In this document: positions 41,973 to 50,966 of the stretch, piece by piece
How the letters are laid out: the number at the start of each line of letters is the position of its first letter
Position numbering within the stretch: position 1 is the first letter of the stretch
Assembly (NCBI RefSeq): GCF_003952525.1
Contig: NZ_CP034451.1
Coordinates: 5,246,501 to 5,310,500 of the forward strand
Source of the DNA: Mesorhizobium sp. M3A.F.Ca.ET.080.04.2.1
GTDB lineage: Bacteria; Pseudomonadota; Alphaproteobacteria; Rhizobiales; Rhizobiaceae
Reading direction: 5' to 3'
Length of the DNA stretch: 64,000 nt
Position numbers and translations under genes: made by a program
The notes under the pieces: generated by a model
The model's input: only the letters and a program-made list of their open reading frames with translations
Databases searched by the model: none
Told to the model about the DNA's origin: nothing

Positions 41973-43024
41973 ACGCACCCGCCAACATCAGCGCCATGAG
42001 GTCGTTGGCGACGCCGGAAATTTCGGCGGCGGCGGAACGGCCATTCGACCTGGTGGTCCTGGTGCTGCCGGGGTTCTCGCATCTGGCGCTGCACGCCTAC
42101 ATCGAGCCGTTCCGCATCGCCAACACGGTATCGAGATTGCCGCTTTTCCGATGGCGGATCGCGGGCCTGGATGCGCGCCCGGTCGAGGGCGCCAACGGCC
42201 TCGCCATTCCCGTTGACGTCACCGTCGATGAGCTGACTTCCAACCCACAGGATCGTAGACTTGGCCAGCTTGCCGTCGTTGCAGGCGAACCGGTAGAGCG
42301 GCAACTGACCCCGCAACTCAATCGGTTTCTGCGGGTGATGGCGCGCCGTGGCGTTGCGATATCAGCCGTCGGAACCGCGACATGGCTGCTTGCCCAGACC
42401 GGTCTCCTGGCAGGCACGCGTTGCACGATCCATTGGTCGCGGCTTGCCGCTTTTTCAGAAATGTTCAACCAGCCGCGCATCCGCGACTCTCTCTTCGTCA
42501 AGGATGGGCAGTATTCGACCTGCGCCGGCGAACTGGCCGCCTTCGACCTTGCCGTCGACCTGATCGGCAGCCATGCAGGCAGGTATGTGGCGCAGGAGGT
42601 GTGCCGGCACGCGACCGTCGAAGGTCAGCGCTCAGGATCGAACCGGCAGACCGGGCCTTCGGGTCTCGCCTTTACCGGCGTGAGCGACAAGCTCGTGATG
42701 GCAATGCGGATCATGGAGGAGAACGTCGAATTCCCGCTCCCCATGGACGAGGTGGCGGACCGGGCAGGGATATCGCGCCGCCAACTGGAACGACTGTTTG
42801 CGGTGCATCTGGGGCTGCCGCCAGTGCGCCATTACCTGCGGATCAGAGTCGATCATGCCAAGCGCCTGATCGAAGGCACGCGAATGCCCATCATCGATGT
42901 CGCCATCGCCTGCGGATTCATATCCGCCTCGCACTTTGCAAAGTGCTTCAGAGCCTTCAACGGGCTCTCGCCGCAGCAGTGTCGCGCCACGGTGCCCGCC
43001 TGGGTCGGGCCGGGCCTGGGATGA
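41969..43024 (+). CDS. GlxA/GbdR-type AraC-family regulator
   Basis: A 351-residue regulator: residues about 25-200 form a DJ-1/class I glutamine amidotransferase-like domain (VVLVLPGFSHLALHAYIEPF) and the C-terminal 100 residues are an AraC double helix-turn-helix (VADRAGISRRQLERLFAVHL, then DVAIACGFISASHFAKCF). Regulators with this fusion include GbdR and CdhR, which sense glycine betaine and carnitine derivatives. It is coupled to the epimerase remnant by an ATGA overlap, so it was part of the MttB operon and probably controls it. Confidence 0.9.
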   Translation: MNAPANISAMRSLATPEISAAAERPFDLVVLVLPGFSHLALHAYIEPFRIANTVSRLPLFRWRIAGLDARPVEGANGLAIPVDVTVDELTSNPQDRRLGQLAVVAGEPVERQLTPQLNRFLRVMARRGVAISAVGTATWLLAQTGLLAGTRCTIHWSRLAAFSEMFNQPRIRDSLFVKDGQYSTCAGELAAFDLAVDLIGSHAGRYVAQEVCRHATVEGQRSGSNRQTGPSGLAFTGVSDKLVMAMRIMEENVEFPLPMDEVADRAGISRRQLERLFAVHLGLPPVRHYLRIRVDHAKRLIEGTRMPIIDVAIACGFISASHFAKCFRAFNGLSPQQCRATVPAWVGPGLG

Positions 43025-43139
43025 CGAGCCTGCGGCAGGGTTGTTGGCGGGGCCATCAGACTCCGCCTGCTTCCCCGGCGCGAACATCAACATCGTCGCG
43101 AAGCGGCGGCGCCGGGCGAGCCCGGCGCCGCGTCCATGA

Positions 43140-44099
43140 TCAGGCGGCGTATCTCGCCATCTGCGGCTGTCGCGACCACTGCGCATACCAGGTATCGAAC
43201 AGGCTGAGCTGCTGCTCGGCATAGCCGCGCTGGCTGTCGCTCAGGGCATCCGTCTGGTTGAAATGCAGCCGGTATTCGGGGTTACCCTTGAGCACCATCA
43301 TGTGCTTGAAATAGAGCACCAGGTCGGGGCCTTCATCGAAGGAGGAGAGCACGGCCAGCGCGGCGTCCAGCTCCTGGGCGAGGCGGCGCGCTTCGGCATC
43401 GCCCTTCGCCGCCGCCTGGCTCAGGCCCACCAGGTGCAGCACTTCCTTCGGCAGCACGTTGCCGATGCCGGTGATGGCGCCGGAAGCCCCGCAATTGACG
43501 AAACCATGGAAGACGGCGGTGTCGACGCCGATCATCAGCGCCACCTCGTCGTCGCGGCTGGTGATGTTTTCGGCCGCATAGCGCAGATCCGCCGGGCCGC
43601 CGAACTCCTTGAAACCGACCAGGTTGGGGTGCTCGGCGCGCAGCGCGAAGAACAGATCGGCGCGCGTGGCAAAGCCGTAATAGGGACTGTTGTAGATCAC
43701 CGCCGGCAGATCGGGCGCGGCCGCCAGAATGGCCTTGAAATGATGGCGCTGCGCCGCCACCGAGGGGCCGCGCGACAAGACGCGCGGGATCACCATCAGG
43801 CCGCGGGCACCGACCTTGTGGGCATGGGCGGCGTGGGCGACGGCGCTGGCGGTGTTGACCGCGCCGGTGCCGACGATCACCGGCACGCCGGCCTCAACCA
43901 GGCGCTCGACGCCGGCCATCCGCTGCGCGTCGGTCAACAGCGGCCAGTCGCCCATCGAACCGCAATAGACGACCGCCGACATGCCGGCGACGATCAGTTC
44001 GCGTCCCTTGCGCACCAGCGCGTCGAAGTCGGGAAGACGCTCATTCGTGCAGGGCGTCATCAGCGCCGGCATGCAGCCGGAAAACACATTGGCGGTCAT
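43140..44099 (-). CDS. DapA-superfamily protein, probable pyrroline-4-hydroxy-2-carboxylate deaminase
   Basis: A 319-residue enzyme. Lys164 in VGFKEFGG and Tyr136 in AVIYNSPYYG are the catalytic pair; the loop VYCGSMGDWPLLT replaces the GTTGE loop of dihydrodipicolinate synthase. This loop and MIGVDTAVFHGFVNCGA are what I recall from the deaminases of hydroxyproline breakdown, which release ammonia to give 2-oxoglutarate semialdehyde. The ATG at 44099 follows AAGGGGA. It converges on the MttB/GbdR operon and has its own promoter. The function is by recalled similarity; copies 1 and 2 differ from it clearly. Confidence 0.8.
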   Translation of the reverse strand: MTANVFSGCMPALMTPCTNERLPDFDALVRKGRELIVAGMSAVVYCGSMGDWPLLTDAQRMAGVERLVEAGVPVIVGTGAVNTASAVAHAAHAHKVGARGLMVIPRVLSRGPSVAAQRHHFKAILAAAPDLPAVIYNSPYYGFATRADLFFALRAEHPNLVGFKEFGGPADLRYAAENITSRDDEVALMIGVDTAVFHGFVNCGASGAITGIGNVLPKEVLHLVGLSQAAAKGDAEARRLAQELDAALAVLSSFDEGPDLVLYFKHMMVLKGNPEYRLHFNQTDALSDSQRGYAEQQLSLFDTWYAQWSRQPQMARYAA

Positions 44100-44239
44100 T
44101 TGGATTCCCCTTGAGGCTGGCTGGCAGATTGGCCAGTTTGTCCCCGAGAAGCACTGCTTGCCAAGCAAATAGTTATGGCTACGGTGCTGCCGCCGGCCAC
44201 GTCTGGTCGCGGATGTCGCAGACCTGGATCGTTGGTTTT

Positions 44240-44341
44240 AAAGCGCGTCGCGCTGAAACGGATCCCGGCGACGCGCCTTAGGGCTTTGTCTTTATGCATG
44301 TCGTTTTCGCAAAAACCGCTGCACACTTTTGCGCGACATGC
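44240..44341. repeat. Composite double-palindrome intergenic repeat
   Basis: Palindrome one (44240-44280) has aaagcgcgtcg and cgacgcgcctta arms. Palindrome two (44296-44341) has GCATGTCG and CGACATGC arms around a region containing aaccgctgcacactttt. This is the clearest copy. It lies in the 386-base gap 44100-44485, where I see no gene. Confidence 0.75.
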
Positions 44342-44485
44342 AGGTAGGCATCGTTAACGAGGGTTATGGCGCGACTTCCGGCTTCAGTTAGTTTCGGATC
44401 TTGGCTGACAATGGTGGCAACCAGCTCAAGCCGGCCCGGCCCCTGCCCACCTGGTGGGCGGGCCGGCGCGGCAAGCTCAACTTGG

Positions 44486-44870
44486 TCAATTGCTCGCGCC
44501 GGGCTGGGGATCGTCACGCATCACGTCAAGAAGGTGCCGCGCCAATTCTGCGGTGTCGAACGGCTTCTCGAACAGGCCGATCCTGGCGAAACGAGGGGGA
44601 ATGACGGCGGGGTCGTAGCCGGTGGCGAAGACGAACGGAAGATTCCTGCGGGTGAGTTCGTCGGCGACCGCAAAGTCGATGGTCCCTTCGAGATTAAGGT
44701 CCAGCACCGCGGCGTCGATATCGAGTTCTGCGATGGCGCGCAGGGCTGCCGCTCGAGACCGGGCCAACCACCGTCGCTCCAAGCAACGCAAGGCTGTTCG
44801 TGATATCCTGAGCGATGAAATACTCGTCTTCGGCCACGAGCACGCGGAGCATCGCAAGCGGATTTTCCAT
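44486..44870 (-). pseudogene. Single-domain response regulator (receiver), frameshifted
   Basis: The start frame (ATG at 44870) gives LRVLVAEDEYFIAQDITNSL and GATVVGPV, the acidic pocket and first half of a receiver domain. From about 44755 the family sequence continues in another frame: ALRAIAELDIDAAVLDLNLE with the phospho-acceptor Asp, FVFATGYDP and LFEKPF with the conserved Lys. A net +1 (or -2) shift between GPV and AAALRAI separates them. The restored protein of about 127 residues is the type found with HWE kinases, one of which lies 850 bases away on the other strand. Confidence 0.8.
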
Positions 44871-44979
44871 GACGAGTCTCCTGGACAACCACCCTTGGAC
44901 TGCGGTGCGACCACCCGACGTTAACATAGGATAGGTCAAACGCCGCGCGATCGATGTATCAGGTCAAGAGGACAACGCG

Positions 44980-45723
44980 ATGAGACGGCCTCTGATCCGC
45001 AAGCTTGAAAAATTCACGCGGCTTTCCCTGGCAGACAAGGAAATGCTGGTCAGGATCGCGGCGCAGCGCGTGCGCCGCTTTGCCGCGCGCGAAGACATCA
45101 TCCACGAGGGCGAGAAGCCGGAATTCATCAATCTTATCAACGAAGGATGGGCTTGCCGCTACAAGACGCTGGAAGACGGCCGCCGCCAGATCATCGCCTT
45201 CTTCCTGCCGGGCGACCTTTGCGATCTCAATGTGTTCATCCTGAAGGAAATGGATCATTCGATCGGCGCGATCACGCCGGTGGCGGTTTCCGAAATTTCG
45301 CGGACGTCCTTCGATGAAATGATGATCGGCCATCCCCGCATAACCCAGGCGCTTTGGTGGGAATCCCTGGTCGCGGCGGCAATCCAGCGCGAGTGGACCG
45401 TCAACCTTGGCCAGCGCGATGCGCTGGAGCGGATGGCGCACCTGTTGTGCGAACTTTTCATTCGGCTTGAGGCCGCGGGCTGCACCAGTGACAACAGCTG
45501 CGAATTCCCGCTGACGCAAACCGAGCTTGGCGAGACGCTCGGCATGTCGACGGTGCATGTCAATCGAACATTGCAGGAATTGCGGGCATCAAACCTCATC
45601 ATCCTCAAAGATCGAACCCTGATGATCCCCAATCTCAAGGCGCTGCAGGACGCAGCGTTGTTCAATCCGAACTATCTGCATCTTGACCGGGAAGGCCGGC
45701 ATCTCGATGCCAATGAGGAGTGA
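44980..45723 (+). CDS. Crp/Fnr-family transcriptional regulator
   Basis: A 247-residue regulator with a cyclic-nucleotide-binding-like barrel (about 20-145) and a C-terminal winged helix with LTQTELGETLGMSTVHVNRT. It lacks the four-cysteine N-terminal pattern of FNR, so it does not look like an iron-sulfur oxygen sensor. GAGG lies upstream. It is coupled to the HWE kinase gene (TGATG), and a receiver gene is divergent, so the three probably form one signalling set. Similar trios occur in rhizobia and are linked to stress control (inference). Confidence 0.88.
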   Translation: MRRPLIRKLEKFTRLSLADKEMLVRIAAQRVRRFAAREDIIHEGEKPEFINLINEGWACRYKTLEDGRRQIIAFFLPGDLCDLNVFILKEMDHSIGAITPVAVSEISRTSFDEMMIGHPRITQALWWESLVAAAIQREWTVNLGQRDALERMAHLLCELFIRLEAAGCTSDNSCEFPLTQTELGETLGMSTVHVNRTLQELRASNLIILKDRTLMIPNLKALQDAALFNPNYLHLDREGRHLDANEE

Positions 45724-46799
45724 TGTCCAAGACCCCGGCAGATGAACATCGCGAACGCGACTTGACCGAAATTCGGGCGGCCTTGCACGAGCGGGCAGGC
45801 GCCAAGGTCCGCCTTCGCCAAAGCGAAGAAAACCTGCGGCAGTTCGGCGAGGCGGCTTCCGACGTTTTGTGGATCCGCAATGCCGAGACCTTGCAATGGG
45901 AGTACCTGACACCGCCATTCGACGCGATCTATGGCCTGCCGCGAGAGAAGGCGCTTGCCGGCGACAATTTTGCCAGATGGATCGACCTGGTCGTGCCGCA
46001 GGACCGCGATCACGTGCTTGCCCATATCCGGCGCGTTCGCGACGGTGAGCGCGTGGTCTTCGAATACCGCATATGCCGGCCGAGCGACAACGAGGTGCGA
46101 TGGCTGCGCGACACCGATTTCCCCATACGCGACGAGACCGGCAAGGTGGCCCATATCGGCGGCATCGGGCAGGACATCACCCGGTTCAGACAGGCCGGGG
46201 AACAGCAGCAGGCACGCTTTGCCGAACTGCAGCACCATGTGCGCAACACCTTGGCGGTGATCCGTTCCATCGTGCGGCGCACCATGGAGCAGAGCGAGTC
46301 CTTGGACGAAGCCACCGCGCATCTCGACGGGCGTATCAATGCTTTTGCGCGCGTGCAGGCGGCTGTCACCCGCAATCGCTCGTCCGAAGTCGAACTGGCG
46401 CCGATCATCGCGGAGGAGTTGCGCGCCGCAGGGGCCAAGGAAGGTGAGAACCTGACCATCAATGGTCCCGCATTGGCGCTCGCGGCCAAGGCTGCCGAGA
46501 CCATCGGTCTGGCCGTGCATGAACTGGCGACAAACGCCGTGAAATATGGCGCGCTTTCCAACCGTGCAGGGCGGATCGTCATCGAATGGAACGTCAATGA
46601 TGACGACATGCTTCGGCTCACCTGGACCGAGAACGGCTTGCAGGATCTGAAGCCGGCGTCGCGACAGGGCTTCGGCTGGGAGGTCCTTCACCGCACGCTG
46701 CCTTACGAACTCGAAGCGTCGGTGGATTTGCGCATCGAGCCGACGGGGCTCAGTTTCGATGCCCAGATCCCTCTTCGCGCAATTCGCACGCGGGCCTAA
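45723..46799 (+). CDS. PAS-domain HWE-family histidine kinase
   Basis: A 358-residue cytoplasmic kinase with no membrane segment. A PAS domain with PAC tail covers about 40-155 (WLRDTDFPIRDETGKVAHIG). The phospho-acceptor is His171 in ELQHHVRNTLAVIRSI. The N-box is AVHELATNAVKYGAL and the family's W-x-E is in LTWTENG. HWE kinases in Rhizobiales often feed receiver or PhyR-type stress pathways. The natural partner here is the frameshifted receiver at 44486-44870. Confidence 0.92.
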   Translation: MSKTPADEHRERDLTEIRAALHERAGAKVRLRQSEENLRQFGEAASDVLWIRNAETLQWEYLTPPFDAIYGLPREKALAGDNFARWIDLVVPQDRDHVLAHIRRVRDGERVVFEYRICRPSDNEVRWLRDTDFPIRDETGKVAHIGGIGQDITRFRQAGEQQQARFAELQHHVRNTLAVIRSIVRRTMEQSESLDEATAHLDGRINAFARVQAAVTRNRSSEVELAPIIAEELRAAGAKEGENLTINGPALALAAKAAETIGLAVHELATNAVKYGALSNRAGRIVIEWNVNDDDMLRLTWTENGLQDLKPASRQGFGWEVLHRTLPYELEASVDLRIEPTGLSFDAQIPLRAIRTRA

Positions 46800-46967
46800 A
46801 GCGGAATTAGACATACGCTTCCATGTCTTGCCGATGCATGCCGCCTGAGGCGCGCAGGCGCAAGCGAATCCTCACGATCAAGTGAAGCGCGGGAACAGGT
46901 TCGGAGGAACATTCGCCTGTCTGCCTTGTTGAATCCAACGCGGCGTCTGGCGGAAAGGAGCTTCCGC

Positions 46968-47420
46968 ATGAAAAACCCAAGATCAACGGCAAGAATAGCC
47001 GGTCATCCCGTCCATCCCATGCTTGTCACGATACCCATCGCGTGCTTTGTCGGCACCTTGCTCACCGACATCGTCTACTGGCGAACCGCGGAAATGACAT
47101 GGGCCAATTTTTCGGCCTGGCTGGTCACGGTCGGTGTCATCGTCGGGATTCTGGCGGCCCTTGCGGGCTTGATCGATCTTCTCGGGGAAAGCCGCATACG
47201 CGAGCAGCCGACCGCATGGCTGCACATGGGGGGAAATCTCGTGGCGCTCGTGCTCGCCTTCCTCAACATGCTTGTCCATACGCGCGACGCCTGGACTTCC
47301 GTGGTCCCGACCGGGCTGATCCTGTCGGCCCTGGTGGTGGTCATCCTGTTGTTCACCGGCTGGCTCGGCTGGGGGCTGGTCTATCGCCATCATGTGGGAG
47401 TGGCCGATGAGACGATTTGA
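46968..47420 (+). CDS. DUF2231 integral membrane protein
   Basis: A 150-residue protein with the DUF2231 hallmark GHPVHPMLVTIPI near the N-terminus and four membrane helices. AAAGGAG precedes the ATG at 46968. The conserved histidines suggest haem or metal contact, and members are often next to cytochrome or sugar dehydrogenase genes. That is the case here: the next gene overlaps it by 14 bases and encodes a PQQ-type dehydrogenase. Confidence 0.88.
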   Translation: MKNPRSTARIAGHPVHPMLVTIPIACFVGTLLTDIVYWRTAEMTWANFSAWLVTVGVIVGILAALAGLIDLLGESRIREQPTAWLHMGGNLVALVLAFLNMLVHTRDAWTSVVPTGLILSALVVVILLFTGWLGWGLVYRHHVGVADETI

Positions 47421-48746
47421 AGGACCCATCAGATGGACGACGGCGGCGCTGCTGAGTGCGGCCGCATTGGGCGCAGCCGGGTGCAGCGACGACAACACGG
47501 ACCCGAAGGACCAGATCGGTCCAAATCCGAAACTGCCGGAGATACGCCAGTATCTGTTCCCACCGATGCATCTGGCGTCGGTCGTCGGCTGGAAGAACGA
47601 CGAGAAGCCCGCCGTCGCGCAGGGCCTGCAGATCCAGTCCCTGGCCAAAGGCCTCCAGCATCCGCGGTCTCTGTATGTGTTGCCCAATGGCGACATTCTC
47701 GTTGTGGAATCGAAAGCCCCCGACGAAGCATCGGCCAAACGGCCGAAAGACATCGTGATGGGCTGGGTCGAGTCCTGGGTGACTTCCGGCGGCAACACCG
47801 GGTCCAGCAACCGCATCACCCTGCTGCGGGACAGCAATGGCGACGGCAAGCCTGAATATCAGGGCGTCTTCCTCGACCACCTCAACGCGCCCTTCGGCGT
47901 GGCGCTGGTCGGCAACGACCTGTACGTGGCAAACACCGACGCAATCGTGCGCTACCCCTACCAGCCGGGCGACACCAAGATCACCGCGCCGGGCAAGGTG
48001 CTGACGGACCTCCCGGGCGGTCCGATCGACCACCATTGGACGAAAAGCCTGGTCGCGAGCCCCGATGGCTCTTTGCTCTATGTCGGCGTCGGCTCGAACA
48101 GCAACATCACCGAGAACGGCATCCAGGCCGAAAAGGACCGGGCGGCGATCTGGGAGGTGGATCGCGCCACGGGCCGGTCGCGCATCTTCGCCAGCGGTCT
48201 GCGCAACCCGAACGGCCTGTCGTTCGAGCCGACGAGCAAAGCGCTCCGGTTGTCAACGAACGTGACGAGCTCGGTCCGAACCTTGTGCCGGACTACATGA
48301 CTTCGGTGAAGGACGGTGCCTTCTACGGCTGGCCCTACAGCTACTACGGTCAGCATGTCGATCCGCGCGTCATGCCGCAACGGCCGGACATGGTGGCCAA
48401 GGCCATTGCGCCCGACTACGCACTGAGTTCGCATGTCGCGCCGCTGGGCTTGGCGTTCTACACGGCCACGAGCCTGCCGCAGGCTTATCGGGGCGGCGCC
48501 TTCGTCGGCGAGCATGGCAGCTGGGACCGCCAGCGCTTCAACGGCTACAAGGTCGTCTTCGTGCCGTTCAGCGGCGGCCATCCGAACGGCATGGCGCAGG
48601 ATGTCGTCACCGGCTTCCTCAACGACAAGGGCGAGGCGAGGGGCCGGCCGGTCGGCGTCGCCGTCGACAAATCCGGCGCGCTGCTCATCGCCGACGATGT
48701 CGGCAACACCGTCTGGCGGGTGACGTCGGCGGCGCCGGCCTCGTAG
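47407..48746 (+). pseudogene. PQQ-type sorbosone/sugar dehydrogenase lipoprotein, frameshifted
   Basis: The N-terminus is hydrophobic and ends GAAGCSDDN, a possible lipoprotein signal. The first frame includes [34 protein letters not shown] and [14 protein letters not shown], as in soluble glucose/sorbosone dehydrogenases. It leaves the family frame near 48245; the next frame resumes [20 protein letters not shown] and [16 protein letters not shown]. Adding one G to the GG at about 48249 joins them into a 447-residue protein. It oxidises an aldose or aldehyde in the periplasm if intact. Confidence 0.85.
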
Positions 48747-48750
48747 GAAG

Positions 48751-49356
48751 TCACGGATTGGGCCTCAAGGTCCGGAAGGTGACCGAGTAGCGGTGCTGGT
48801 CCACCGGCGGAATGCTGTGCTCCCATTCATCGCGCGTCGGACCGCCCATAAGATAGGCGGATCTTGGTTCGACCTCGATCGTTTCCCGATCCCATCTCGC
48901 GCCGTTCCTGCGCCGGAGCCGGAAGCTGCACGGCGCCAGCAGGGAAACACCTGCGACGAGTTCGAATTGCGGCTTGTCGCGATGCCAGCCTATGCCGGCG
49001 CCTGGCCGATATTCGTTGATCAGAACCTGTGCGAACTCCGCGGCCGGGCGGCGGGCAAAATCGGCGACCTTGCGGCGAAGAGGCAAGAGGAAATCGGGTA
49101 TGGCGTCCGCTTCCACCACCTGACGGCGATCATAGTCGTAGCGCAAACCGAAGCCGACGACCTGCCTGTTGGCCAGATGACCGTGGAAGTCGAAAGGTTT
49201 GAACGGCAGACCGGCGAGGCGAAGAACCAGTTCGTCTTCTTCGGCGCGCGTGATCAGATCCGGCCGATAGAGAAAGCCTTGCGGCAAGCTGGCTGCGGGG
49301 GCGAACAGATCGCCCTGCCGGGCCGACGTCATAGTTCTGGGTTTCATTGCTGGCAT
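48751..49356 (-). CDS. AlkB-like 2OG/Fe(II) DNA-repair dioxygenase
   Basis: A 201-residue protein (ATG at 49332 gives 193 residues and is a good alternative). The iron ligands are in GWHRDKP and the distal His in WEHSIPP; two arginines for 2-oxoglutarate and substrate are in HRYSVTFRTLR. It probably removes alkyl groups from nucleic-acid bases by oxidation. It converges on the PQQ dehydrogenase gene with four bases between stops. Confidence 0.88.
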   Translation of the reverse strand: MPAMKPRTMTSARQGDLFAPAASLPQGFLYRPDLITRAEEDELVLRLAGLPFKPFDFHGHLANRQVVGFGLRYDYDRRQVVEADAIPDFLLPLRRKVADFARRPAAEFAQVLINEYRPGAGIGWHRDKPQFELVAGVSLLAPCSFRLRRRNGARWDRETIEVEPRSAYLMGGPTRDEWEHSIPPVDQHRYSVTFRTLRPNP

Positions 49357-49467
49357 GGCTGCCAGATAGGGAGCTCAGGGTTTCCTGCAAGGCTTCACCA
49401 CCAGCATGATCATGCCCATTGCCCGGAACCGAGGGAGCGGCCGGGGCATTACGCATTCGCCAGCTGG

Positions 49468-49692
49468 ATGCCGGAGATGCCTTCAACCGCCATACGCAAC
49501 ATGCACTATGATCCGGCGACGAGGACGCTTTCGGTGTGGTTCGTTCCGAGCGGCGACCGCTACGACTATGAAGAGGTCGAGCCCGAAACTTATGCGGCCT
49601 TCAAATCTGCTTTCTCGAAAGGGCGGTTCTTCAACGAGTTCGTGCGCGATCGCTACCGGTTCCAATTGGTCGAGCACGGACGCGGGCATTGA
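49468..49692 (+). CDS. KTSC-domain small protein
   Basis: A 74-residue protein with the KTSC pattern: STAIRNMHYDPATRTLSVWF, then YDYEEVEPETYAAFKSA and GRFFNEFVRDRYRF. The domain is found with RNA-related enzymes and alone; its role is unknown. ATGs at 49468 and 49477 are both possible starts. Confidence 0.75.
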   Translation: MPEMPSTAIRNMHYDPATRTLSVWFVPSGDRYDYEEVEPETYAAFKSAFSKGRFFNEFVRDRYRFQLVEHGRGH

Positions 49693-49803
49693 ACGGCGCA
49701 TTGGCGTCGGCCCGGCGAACCGGAACATTTCCATCCTTCGCCGGTTAGCCAGGACCAGCGCATGGTTGCTGGAACAGCCACTTTCGACCAGGAAGGGAAA
49801 GTC

Positions 49804-49965
49804 ATGTTCGGCACCGATTTGTGGACATTCGCTGTGATCGGCGGGCCGGTTATTCTTCTGCTTGTGATCATCTATGCGCTCGCCACCCGTCGCCGCAGAG
49901 GACTGGTAGAGCGGCGCGAAAGCGACCGTGGCGCCGAGCGTTTGTATCGCGAGCAAAAAGACTAG
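49804..49965 (+). CDS. Small single-span membrane protein
   Basis: A 53-residue protein with one membrane helix (about residues 7-27, VIGGPVILLLVIIYALA) followed by a very basic and then charged tail (TRRRRGLVERRESDR). AGGAAGGGAAA lies upstream of the ATG. I do not recognise a family, but similar short proteins accompany stress genes in rhizobia. Confidence 0.6.
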   Translation: MFGTDLWTFAVIGGPVILLLVIIYALATRRRRGLVERRESDRGAERLYREQKD

Positions 49966-50159
49966 AGCGCCAGATAAGCTCATAGCCCTTAAGGCATTGT
50001 TTTCGCTTGGTTGCAGAGCAGACGGGCGGTGCTTAGGTTTTGATCGTTGCCGCCTTGGCCGCGATTGCGCGGGGTCTGGACGAAATACCCGACAACGGAA
50101 CAAGCCAGGGCGCCGGCTGTTATCGAGCAGACGGACAAGGTCCGAAGCCGGAGTGGTTC

Positions 50160-50966
50160 ATGGGCAACGATGAGTTGACGGGCGTGTTGGAGTCACTTCC
50201 AGCCATCGACGCCAAAGCCGAGCCGACGCTAAAAAGCGCTGAGGCGGAAGCCTTCTACACGCATGCAATCCGCGAACTCGCCGCCACCGACATTCCCTTT
50301 CTCGTCGCCGGCACCTATGCGGTAAGCGCCTACACAGGCGTTGTCCGTGCGACCAAGGATCTCGATATCTTCTGCAAGGCCGGGGACTGTCCGCGCATTC
50401 TGGCCCATTTCAAGCAGATCGGCCATGCGGTCGAGATCAGGGACGAGCGTTGGCTTGGAAAGGTCTTCGATGGCAAGCACTTCTTCGACGTGATCTTTGC
50501 TTCGGCCAACGGCACCATGCAGGTCGAGGACCAGTGGCTGGAACATGCCCGTCAGATCGAACTGCTGGGAAGCCGGGTCAGGATCATCGGTCCGACCGAG
50601 CTGATCTGGTCGAAATGCTTCATCCAGGACAGAGGCCGCCACGACGGCGCCGATATCGCCCATACGATCCTGAAAGCGCATGACCAGATCGACTGGCAAA
50701 GGCTGCTTACCTATCTCGACGTCCATTGGGAAGTGCTGCTGATGCAGTTGCTCAGTTTCCGATGGATCTATCCCAGCGAGCGCGACCGCATTCCCGACTG
50801 GCTGCTCGACGATCTGCTGGAACGGCTTGCGCGGCAACGGCTGCTGCCGCCCTCACGGACCAAGGTCTGTCGCGGCCGGCTTCTGTCGCAGCTCGACTAT
50901 GAGATCGACGTCAAGGAATGGGGGTTTGCGGGCGTCGGCGGTGTGGGAGAGCTACGTGATGCCTGA
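50160..50966 (+). CDS. Nucleotidyltransferase-fold protein
   Basis: A 268-residue protein. LVAGTYAVSAYTG at 48-60 and RATKDLDIFC with Asp67 and Asp69 give the G-x(n)-D-x-D core of minimal nucleotidyltransferases, similar to the AbiEii/DUF6036 type. The remainder is helical. The ATG at 50160 lies well inside a longer open frame that has no ribosome site. Its stop is overlapped by the phosphoesterase gene, so the pair is co-expressed. The substrate is unknown; no antitoxin partner is visible. Confidence 0.72.
   Translation: MGNDELTGVLESLPAIDAKAEPTLKSAEAEAFYTHAIRELAATDIPFLVAGTYAVSAYTGVVRATKDLDIFCKAGDCPRILAHFKQIGHAVEIRDERWLGKVFDGKHFFDVIFASANGTMQVEDQWLEHARQIELLGSRVRIIGPTELIWSKCFIQDRGRHDGADIAHTILKAHDQIDWQRLLTYLDVHWEVLLMQLLSFRWIYPSERDRIPDWLLDDLLERLARQRLLPPSRTKVCRGRLLSQLDYEIDVKEWGFAGVGGVGELRDA

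Noticed and set aside
50160..50966. AbiE-type toxin of an abortive-infection system
   Set aside because: The nucleotidyltransferase core is similar, but no AbiEi-like antitoxin is adjacent; the coupled gene is a phosphoesterase.
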